This document shows, piece by piece, positions 6,053-11,561 of a DNA stretch of 11,561 nucleotides. The notes under the pieces were generated by a model. It saw nothing but the letters and a program-made list of their open reading frames with translations, did no database searches and had not been told where the DNA came from. The stretch spans positions 1 to 11,561 of the forward strand of contig JADFJZ010000008.1 of NCBI GenBank assembly GCA_022565195.1, in the 5' to 3' direction. Position 1 is the stretch's first letter, and each line of letters begins with the position of its first letter. The translations under genes were made by a program, and so were the position numbers. Origin of the DNA: Planctomycetota bacterium (GTDB taxonomy: Bacteria > Planctomycetota > Phycisphaerae > UBA1845 > CAIVHJ01).

Positions 6053-7209
6053 CCCTCATGAACGTCGAGCAGCGAGCGCAAACGCGACGTCGAGTCATCA
6101 AGATCGGCCGCTGCTTCGGCGAACTCGCGGGCGACGTTCAGCATGTGGAGTTCACGCTTCTCGCCGACCGAAGGCTCGAAGAGCAGCCGCCAAGGATGCA
6201 GCTCCAGATCGCGAATGCCGCGTTTCAAATGCTGGCTGGCCGTCGTGATGTTCTCCACGACTTCGCTGATGCGATCCTTGTTGAGCACCACGATTTCCTT
6301 GGCGCCGTCCGTCACGACGTTCAAGTCTGCCAAGGACTCGTTCAAACCGGTAAACGCATCGTGAACCTTGGTCAGCAGCGTGACTTCCGGATCCGAGTCC
6401 AACTCGAGTTCGCGCGCCAGCACATCCATCACGCCGGTATCCAGCTTGCCCGTCGCACTCGCTGCCGACGCAATCGTGCTGTCGATCTTGGACCTGTTTT
6501 GTTCGACGAGATCGGCGATCTCAGACAGGCTGCGGTTTATTAGATCCACGCTGGTATGGATCTTGGCCAAAAACACGTCATCCTGCTCGCGATCCAGTTC
6601 GCGGGCCAGGCTGGCGGTCAGCGCATTGATGTCCGCGAGCGAATTGTGGACTTTGACCACCAGCGAGCGCTCATCCTCAGCGTCCAACTGAACCTTGATG
6701 AGCGAAACCAGTCCGTCGGCGTTACTCTCGTCCAGTTCGCGCGTGATCATGTCCAGCGCCGCCTGAAAGCCGGCCACCTGGCCGTAGACCGGCTGACTCG
6801 GTTCAAGTGCCTTGGCCGAACTCCCCCGGTTGAGAATCGCCAGCATGCCGATTCCCCCCAGCGGCGGCCCGCTGGCCACTATGGTGCAGTCTTCCCGCAG
6901 CCCCAGATCCTCGTACAAACCAACCTGCACCTCAAGAAACTGCTGGCCCACGATCGTCGAGTCTTCGGCGTCTCTGTCTTCCACGATCTCTGTCTTGACC
7001 ACGAGGCCGACCTTCTGCCCGAAATAAGTCACCACCGAACCTTCGGAAATCTCAGGCATTGATCCGCCCGGCCGAAAGCGGACGATCAGGACGCCGTGCT
7101 CACTCACAAACAGCCCGCCGCCGCCGATGAATAACAGGCAGGCTACCAGCAAAAAGGCCATGACGATCACGGCAATTCCGAGCTTGAACGTGTCTCGCTT
7201 ACGGGGCAT
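5938..7209 (-). CDS. mlaD: MlaD-like MCE-domain protein with long repeated helical tail
   Basis: 423 aa. Substrate-binding MCE component of a lipid-transport ABC system, anchored in the inner membrane. Seen: one N-terminal membrane helix (about 9-30), an MCE domain (about 38-130, with FRPGGSMPEISEGSVVTYFG-like strands and SGPPLGGIGM), then a long helix-prone C-terminal half (about 145-420). Three 22-residue units in the tail (174-195, 204-225, 269-290) share a Leu-Asp start, a central K-[VI]-H and end [IL]-N. The HPWRLLFEP element (338-346) is typical of many MCE proteins outside the short E. coli form. It is far longer than E. coli MlaD (about 180 aa), like the long-tailed MCE proteins thought to form periplasmic tubes or needles. 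Last gene of the operon, 20 bases after mlaF, with an AAGGA site before the ATG. Its 3' end abuts the receiver remnant. Confidence 0.88.
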   Translation of the reverse strand: MPRKRDTFKLGIAVIVMAFLLVACLLFIGGGGLFVSEHGVLIVRFRPGGSMPEISEGSVVTYFGQKVGLVVKTEIVEDRDAEDSTIVGQQFLEVQVGLYEDLGLREDCTIVASGPPLGGIGMLAILNRGSSAKALEPSQPVYGQVAGFQAALDMITRELDESNADGLVSLIKVQLDAEDERSLVVKVHNSLADINALTASLARELDREQDDVFLAKIHTSVDLINRSLSEIADLVEQNRSKIDSTIASAASATGKLDTGVMDVLARELELDSDPEVTLLTKVHDAFTGLNESLADLNVVTDGAKEIVVLNKDRISEVVENITTASQHLKRGIRDLELHPWRLLFEPSVGEKRELHMLNVAREFAEAAADLDDSTSRLRSLLDVHEGQMRSDDPSLAEIRTRLLETVRKFGEAEQALWAELKVE

Positions 7210-7229
7210 CGATCGTATCCTTCATTGGG

Positions 7230-8099
7230 TCAACCGGCTGTGATTAATTTCTCGAACTCGCTCAGACCCTCGGCATCGGTCAGCGGCCCCGTGGCCAGAC
7301 CGTTGAGAAACTGGTTCATGAGCCGCTCGTCATTCGAGGCCAACTCGCTTGCGTCGGCGTCACGAAGCTTCTCAAACTCCTGCCGCGTGCCGATCTTCAG
7401 CACCTTGCCCTTTTCCAGCATGACCATCCGATCGGCGATGCGGAATGCGGAGTCCATCTCGTGCGTCACCACAATGCTGGTCACGCGCAGCTTCTTGGAC
7501 AGATCCATCATGAGTTCGTCGATGGCCGTCGATGTCACCGGGTCCAGGCCCGCCGACGGTTCATCATAAAACAGGATTTCCGGATCCAGCGCCGTGGCCC
7601 GGGCCAGCCCGGCGCGTTTCTTCTGCCCGCCCGAGAGCTGCGCCGGCATCTTGTCCCGATGCGGCAACATCTTGACTTGCTGCAGCTTCAATGTCACCAC
7701 AATGTCGATCACCGTCGGATCGACCACCGAATGCTCCTGCAATGGCAAGGCGACGTTTTCGCCCACCGTCATCGAATTGAACAAGGCGCCGCTTTGGAAC
7801 AGAATGCCGAAGCGTTTGCGGATCTCATTCAGCGCGTCGTCATCCAGGCCGACGATATCGACCGGCGAGTCCATGTCTCGAGTCTTAAACGTGATGTGCC
7901 CGCCGTCGAGGTCGTACTCGCTGATCAGGCAATTCAGCAGCGTGCTCTTGCCGCAACCGCTGCCGCCCATAACGACCAGCGTCTCGCCGCGAACCACGTC
8001 AAACGTCACGGCATCGAGAACCGTGACCGTTTCGCCCTGGGCATTCGAGAAGGTCTTGCGAACATCTCGAACTGAAATAATGATGTCTTCCTCTGCCAT
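7230..8099 (-). CDS. mlaF: MlaF-like ATP-binding subunit of lipid-transport ABC system
   Basis: 289 aa. Hydrolyses ATP to drive the MlaE permease on the cytoplasmic face. Seen: Walker A GGSGCGKST (45-53), Q-loop FQSGALF (101-107), signature LSGGQ (155-159), Walker B ILFYDEPSAGLDP (175-187) and H-loop His213 in VTHEM. The tail MNQFLNGLATGP (261-272) matches the C-terminal extension of MlaF proteins, which in the E. coli complex lies next to MlaB; this supports the STAS gene as its partner. Start ATG at 8099, 22 bases after the mlaE stop. The frame stays open further upstream, but that stretch overlaps mlaE and is not ABC sequence. The ribosome site is weak (TTGGG), suggesting translational coupling. 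Confidence 0.93.
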   Translation of the reverse strand: MAEEDIIISVRDVRKTFSNAQGETVTVLDAVTFDVVRGETLVVMGGSGCGKSTLLNCLISEYDLDGGHITFKTRDMDSPVDIVGLDDDALNEIRKRFGILFQSGALFNSMTVGENVALPLQEHSVVDPTVIDIVVTLKLQQVKMLPHRDKMPAQLSGGQKKRAGLARATALDPEILFYDEPSAGLDPVTSTAIDELMMDLSKKLRVTSIVVTHEMDSAFRIADRMVMLEKGKVLKIGTRQEFEKLRDADASELASNDERLMNQFLNGLATGPLTDAEGLSEFEKLITAG

Positions 8100-8121
8100 A
8101 AGACCCAACTGCTGAATGTGA

Positions 8122-8991
8122 TCACAGACCGAACGTGTAGAATACCGCCGTGAACGCTGCATCCATGCCGATGATGGCCACGATGCACTGCACGACGGTC
8201 GCGGTCGTTGCCTTGCCGACGCCCACCGCTCCGCCGGAAACATTGAGTCCCTGATAGCACGCAATCGTGGCAATCAACATGCCGAACACGCCGGCCTTGA
8301 CCAGCCCGGTGATGAAGTCTTTGGCCACGAGCGCCGTCTGGGTGATATCCACATAGACCTGTGGCGAGACGCCCAGCACGACCCACGAGGTCAGGCATCC
8401 GCCGAGCACACCCACGATGTCGGCGATGACGGTGAGCCCGACAATCATCACCGTCGTCGCCAGAAAACGGGGAACGATGAGGAAACGAATCGGATCCAAG
8501 GCATGCGCGCGGAGCGCTTTGATTTCCTCGGCTTCGACCATGGCGCCGAGCTCCGCTGCGATGGATGCGCCGGCATAGCCGCTCAGCACGATGGCGGTCA
8601 GCAGCGGCCCCAACTCACGCACCACCGCAATGGCGATCACCACCGCAACTTGATCGAGCTGGCCGTAGCTTGCGAGCACCGGGGCCAGTTGCAGTGCCAG
8701 AATCGACCCAATGAAGAACTCGACAATGATGACGATGCCGATGCTGTCCACGCCGACACGCAGCATTTGCGTGGTCAGCGCCGCCCGACTCAGCCGGACG
8801 TCCGGCCGAAAGAAACCGCGAAAACACCAGACAATTGTATCGGCGAACATAGAGGCCATGCCGCCGATGCTCCGAATCAGGCCGGCGCCCTGCTGCAACT
8901 GAAGATCGGCCAGCGCCCCCACGCCCTCGACGGCTTGTTTCACGGGTGAGCGTGTCTCTCGCGGATCATGGGCTGCGGGCGAATCGCTCAT
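8122..8991 (-). CDS. mlaE: MlaE-like permease of lipid-transport ABC system
   Basis: 289 aa inner-membrane permease. Seen: a soluble N-terminal 35 residues, an amphipathic interfacial segment (about 36-65), and hydrophobic segments near 82-105, 113-135, 170-205, 228-248 and 263-288. Diagnostic motifs: VRELGPLLTAIVLSGYAGAS (124-143), AELGAMVEAEEIKAL (146-160) and CYQGLNVSGGAVGVGKATT (245-263). These match the family's coupling helix and conserved regions. Start ATG at 8991 overlaps the STAS stop as ATGA, with GGAGG about 11 bases upstream inside the STAS gene, a sign of coupled translation. In the operon it follows STAS and precedes mlaF. Length is slightly above E. coli MlaE (260 aa) because of the N-terminal extension. 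Confidence 0.93.
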   Translation of the reverse strand: MSDSPAAHDPRETRSPVKQAVEGVGALADLQLQQGAGLIRSIGGMASMFADTIVWCFRGFFRPDVRLSRAALTTQMLRVGVDSIGIVIIVEFFIGSILALQLAPVLASYGQLDQVAVVIAIAVVRELGPLLTAIVLSGYAGASIAAELGAMVEAEEIKALRAHALDPIRFLIVPRFLATTVMIVGLTVIADIVGVLGGCLTSWVVLGVSPQVYVDITQTALVAKDFITGLVKAGVFGMLIATIACYQGLNVSGGAVGVGKATTATVVQCIVAIIGMDAAFTAVFYTFGL

Positions 8992-9326
8992 GGCCGCAGG
9001 GCCTCCTCCTCGGTATCGAAAATGGCGAGGAATTGGTCCAGCCGCGTGATCTCGAACACGCTGCGTACCATTTTGCGAAGCCCGACCAATGCCAGCCGCC
9101 CACCGCGCTTGTTCATCTTCCGAAAAACGTCGGTCAGCGTTCCGACACCGGACGAGTCGATGAATGAGACCTCCGAAAGCTCGACGACGAGGTTCTTGGG
9201 CGACTCTTCACACAATTCGAGCAGAGCGCCGTGGAACTCCGGCGCTTCGCGCAGCGTCAACTCACCGGCGACAACGACCACGATCGCATCATCCACGCGC
9301 CGAATTTCTTTAATGATCTCGCTCAT
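8988..9326 (-). CDS. STAS-domain protein, likely MlaB-type subunit
   Basis: 112 aa, a single STAS domain. Seen: beta-strand IVVVVAGELT (15-24), the conserved FIDSSGVG loop (55-62) with Ser58 at the position phosphorylated in SpoIIAA-type anti-sigma antagonists, and GGRLALVGL (75-83). Two roles are possible: an anti-sigma-factor antagonist, or the MlaB subunit that binds MlaF and sets transporter activity. The 4-base overlap with mlaE and the MlaF tail favour the second. Start ATG at 9326 gives exactly one domain. The frame is open for 89 more codons upstream, but that part has no family resemblance. There is no clear ribosome site; a TAGAAT box (minus strand 9381-9376) is a possible operon -10 with a poor -35. 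Confidence 0.85.
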   Translation of the reverse strand: MSEIIKEIRRVDDAIVVVVAGELTLREAPEFHGALLELCEESPKNLVVELSEVSFIDSSGVGTLTDVFRKMNKRGGRLALVGLRKMVRSVFEITRLDQFLAIFDTEEEALRP

Positions 9327-9522
9327 AACCAATGTGCAATTCGCAAGTGTGCGGGCGCCCTGGCCACGCCTGAAGATTCTAACTCCAACGCAACTACATC
9401 GCCACAGGAGCAAAACACCAACAAGTCGGCCCAAGGCTGGCCCTTCCGCCGTGACTTCGTCGCTTAGCAGATTCTCCGCACGATGATGGGTCCATACCAC
9501 GATCCCCATCCCGCGACAACTC

Positions 9523-9897
9523 TCAAGGACTCGACCCGACCTCCGCAGTTGCGGTCGCATCCTGCCGAAGAACAAATTCCCTCCAAGCCGCAACCGCTTT
9601 CACCCTTTCCGATTTCGGCGCCGCATAGTCGTAACCGAGGTGCGATCCCGTCAGTTCCTCCAGCGCGAAGATGGCCACAAAGCGCACCGCGGAATCTTCA
9701 TCTTCCAGGCGATCCACCAGTTTCGGGATCAAATCTGTCTGACGGGCGCGCGTGATCTGGGTAATCGCGCGAATGCGGGTCAACGGGTCGCGATCCTCCA
9801 ACCGCTGCACCAAGTCACCCGCCGTCGGCGCACACGCGCCGACCGCCATTAGAACGGCACACCAGAAAACGCGTCGTGGAATCGTGCTCACCATCAT
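9523..9897 (-). CDS. Small HEAT-repeat lipoprotein
   Basis: 124 aa from the ATG at 9897 (a second ATG follows at 9894). Seen: a short basic N-terminus, a hydrophobic stretch and a lipobox-like VGAC at 19-22, so Cys22 is probably lipidated after export. Then come two HEAT/PBS-type helical repeats: DLVQRLEDRDPLTRIRAITQI and LIPKLVDRLEDEDSAVRFVA, with similar spacing of Leu, Asp and Arg. The C-terminal part (DYAAPKSERVKAVAAWREFV) resembles the tail of HEAT proteins common in Planctomycetota. Likely a protein-binding scaffold at the envelope. No partner is known. It lies on the same strand 196 bases upstream of the STAS-mla operon and may be cotranscribed. The longer frame to 9972 adds a non-signal N-terminus and is rejected. 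Confidence 0.7.
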   Translation of the reverse strand: MMVSTIPRRVFWCAVLMAVGACAPTAGDLVQRLEDRDPLTRIRAITQITRARQTDLIPKLVDRLEDEDSAVRFVAIFALEELTGSHLGYDYAAPKSERVKAVAAWREFVLRQDATATAEVGSSP

Positions 9898-10022
9898 CAG
9901 ATGGCCAACAAGGTAGATGATGCGGCACACGTTGGCAACAACCCCGCCGAACGCGCGGTCAACAGCCGCCAAGTTGTGAAATCCTCTGGCGTAAGCGGGC
10001 TTTCGGCTGTAGAACAGTCGGC

Positions 10023-10811
10023 ATGAAGGTCATCCTGCTCGGAACCGGAACCTCGCACGGCATCCCCATGATCGCCTGCGACTGCGAAGTGTGTACGTCG
10101 GACGATCCGCGCGACCGCCGCACCCGGCCGAGCATCCACGTGCAGCACAACGGCGTACACATACTCGTGGACACCGCCCCCGAGCTGCGCCTGCAATGCC
10201 TGGCCGGCGGCATCCGCCGGGCCGACGCCGTGCTGTTCACCCACCACCACGCCGACCACGTCACCGGCCTGGACGACCTGCGACGGTTCAATTGGCTGCA
10301 GGGCGGCACGCTGAAGTGCTACGCCCAGCAGGAAGACATCACCGCCATTCGCCGAATGTTCGCCTACGCCTTCGTGGACGACCCCGAATACCCCAGCCAC
10401 AAACCCGACCTCGATTTCATCCCCATCGACGGCCCCATCGAAGTGCAGAGCACCGATTCGAGCGCGCCCGCTGCATCCTGCACAGTTCTCCCGATCCCGC
10501 TAATCCACGGCCCCACGCCGGTGCTCGGTTTCAGATTCGACAATTTCGCCTATTGCACGGATTGCAGCTACATTCCGGATGATTCAATGAAAATGCTCGA
10601 AGGCCTGGACGTCTTGATCCTCGACGCCCTCCGCCGCCGCCCGCACCCGACCCACTTCAATCTCGAAGAGGCCGTCGAATGGGCCGGCCGCATCGGCGCC
10701 AAGCAAACCTACTTCACCCACATCGCCCACGAACTCAAACACGAAGAAACCAACAGCGAACTGCCCCCCAACATGCAACTAGGCCACGACGGCCAAGTCA
10801 TTAACCTGTAG
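10023..10811 (+). CDS. PhnP-like metallo-beta-lactamase-fold phosphodiesterase
   Basis: 262 aa cytoplasmic hydrolase. Seen: the N-terminal GTGTSHGIPMIACDCEVC (7-24), with Cys19, Cys21 and Cys24 matching the structural-zinc cysteines of PhnP; the metal motif HHHADH (74-79); His162; Asp180 in YCTDCSY; and a C-terminal THIAHELKHE (232-241) with His residues completing metal and structural sites. E. coli PhnP opens cyclic phosphates in phosphonate breakdown. No other phn genes are present, so the substrate here may be another cyclic phosphodiester; a general RNase Z/MBL-type hydrolase is the alternative. Start ATG at 10023 has only a weak ribosome site. Divergent from the HEAT lipoprotein gene and convergent with the next gene. 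Confidence 0.86.
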   Translation: MKVILLGTGTSHGIPMIACDCEVCTSDDPRDRRTRPSIHVQHNGVHILVDTAPELRLQCLAGGIRRADAVLFTHHHADHVTGLDDLRRFNWLQGGTLKCYAQQEDITAIRRMFAYAFVDDPEYPSHKPDLDFIPIDGPIEVQSTDSSAPAASCTVLPIPLIHGPTPVLGFRFDNFAYCTDCSYIPDDSMKMLEGLDVLILDALRRRPHPTHFNLEEAVEWAGRIGAKQTYFTHIAHELKHEETNSELPPNMQLGHDGQVINL

Positions 10812-10812
10812 C

Positions 10813-10830
10813 GGAACGGCATGCCGTGCC
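10813..10830. terminator. Possible bidirectional hairpin between convergent genes
   Basis: A 12-base perfect palindrome (10816-10827, centred on CATG) extended by GG/CC across one mismatch, starting just after the MBL stop and 36 bases from the stop of the facing gene. Its position suits a terminator for both, but there is no T-tract on either side. Confidence 0.25.
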
Positions 10831-10865
10831 CGCACCACATTTCCTCATTTCTCGCCCTTCTCCAA

Positions 10866-11543
10866 CTACGGAAAATGCCCATCCGCCGAGACGATCACAT
10901 CAGGCTGCCATGTCGAGCCGGCCGTAGAAGGGACCCATCCGGCATCATCCGCGGCCTTGATCAGCGCTTCTACCAACGAGCGAGGAACGCCATTGTCCAT
11001 CGCGTGCTGGGTCTGTCGCTCATCCAACTCACAGACTATTCTTGGAACTCCATCCATGAGATATCGGAACGTGCGAGTTCCACCACCCGGCATCGAAACC
11101 ACGTGCCCGACGCGCACTTGCAGACGAGGGCTGCCAAAGTAACTCCGTCGGTACTGTTGAATGATCAGAACCCGACCTAAGGCATCATTCTCAATCGGCC
11201 TGCTAATGTCGAGCGCACCGCGGGTGAATCCTTGGTTGAGGCCTCCTGGGCGATGGGAGGAGTTTTGGACCACGCTGTCGTCAGTCTCGAATCTGGAGGA
11301 GAACTTCCAGACTGGCATTTCGTGCCAAAGGAAAGTGCTCACCGTGCAAACAATCAACGCGCAGAAGGCGTACTTTGTTTTGCCGCTGTGCTTCGCCAGT
11401 AACTCGCCGCACGCGTAGATGCGGCCGAGCGGCCTGATCGGCGTGTCTCTCGATACTCCGCATTCGGGGCATCGATCTGATGGGGAATGGGCTACACAAT
11501 ATCCGCATTCCACGCACAGCGTCCCATCCTGTTCAAGAAGCAC
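10866..11543 (-). CDS. Zinc-ribbon, single-TM protein of unknown function, 5' end uncertain
   Basis: 225 aa from a GTG at 11543. I do not recognise a named family. Seen: an N-terminal four-cysteine zinc ribbon, CVEC (10-13) and CPEC (25-28), in the C-x2-CGY...RCPECG arrangement common in Planctomycetota membrane proteins; one membrane helix (about 58-74); and a 150-residue C-terminal region with no motif I can name, presumably on the other side of the membrane from the zinc ribbon. There is no ribosome site before the GTG, and the frame is open to the right edge (11561), so the true start may be an alternative codon or outside the window. Convergent with the MBL gene, 54 bases apart. Codon use fits its neighbours, although the sequence is somewhat less GC-rich. 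Confidence 0.6.
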   Translation of the reverse strand: MLLEQDGTLCVECGYCVAHSPSDRCPECGVSRDTPIRPLGRIYACGELLAKHSGKTKYAFCALIVCTVSTFLWHEMPVWKFSSRFETDDSVVQNSSHRPGGLNQGFTRGALDISRPIENDALGRVLIIQQYRRSYFGSPRLQVRVGHVVSMPGGGTRTFRYLMDGVPRIVCELDERQTQHAMDNGVPRSLVEALIKAADDAGWVPSTAGSTWQPDVIVSADGHFP

Positions 11544-11561
11544 TGAAATGAAATTTACATG

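Noticed and set aside
8100..8273. N-terminal extension of the MlaF frame
   Set aside because: These 58 codons lie within mlaE in another frame and are Arg/Ser-rich with no ABC homology; the ATG at 8099 gives the normal MlaF N-terminus.
9327..9593. 89-codon upstream extension of the STAS frame
   Set aside because: No STAS-like sequence, and it overlaps the end of the HEAT lipoprotein gene; the ATG at 9326 starts exactly at the domain.
10091..10582. Second plus-strand frame inside the MBL gene
   Set aside because: Arg/Pro/His-rich shadow of the MBL reading frame, whose metal-binding motifs are intact.

Overview
The window is a high-GC bacterial chromosome segment, most likely from a member of the Planctomycetota or a close relative. 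Three things point that way: a membrane protein with the CxxC...CPEC zinc ribbon common in that phylum, a secreted cytochrome of a type common there, and an Mla transport operon that carries an STAS gene but no visible mlaC. This is an inference from protein style; there is no rRNA or other phylogenetic marker.

Layout. (1) 1-642, minus: N-terminal 214 residues of a secreted c-type cytochrome with three CxxCH haem sites, running off the left edge. (2) 937-2508: a complete IS1380-family insertion sequence with 19-bp terminal inverted repeats (18/19), a 4-bp CTAA target duplication and an intact 441-aa transposase. It sits between the cytochrome and the next minus-strand gene. Its leader folds into a long hairpin (975-1043) that contains the transposase ribosome binding site. 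(3) 2611-3678, minus: exported coiled-coil protein ending in a retropepsin-like aspartic protease domain. It is divergent from (4) 3929-4744, plus: a short-chain dehydrogenase/reductase. (5) 4899-5276, minus: a small LuxR-type DNA-binding protein with no receiver domain. A 440-bp gene-free, partly AT-rich stretch with inverted repeats follows. (6) 5717-6052, plus: a broken response-regulator receiver whose homology stops just before the 3' end of mlaD and whose phosphoacceptor Asp is His. (7) 9326 down to 5938, minus: a compact operon STAS - mlaE - mlaF - mlaD, for a lipid-transport ABC system at the cell envelope, preceded by a small HEAT-repeat lipoprotein gene (9523-9897). (8) 10023-10811, plus: a PhnP-like metallo-beta-lactamase-fold hydrolase, convergent with (9) 10866-11543, minus: a zinc-ribbon plus single-TM protein of unknown function, possibly extending beyond the right edge.

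How the parts work together. The clear functional unit is the Mla-type operon: permease (MlaE), ATPase (MlaF), a substrate-binding MCE protein with an unusual repeated helical tail (MlaD) and an STAS subunit likely to play the MlaB role. The other genes look like a loose mix of envelope and regulatory genes disturbed by one recent IS insertion and one older deletion or rearrangement (the receiver remnant). I see no phage, CRISPR, toxin-antitoxin or defence system, and no tRNA or rRNA. The least explained signals are the IS leader hairpin, the MlaD tail repeats and the 5277-5716 intergenic region.
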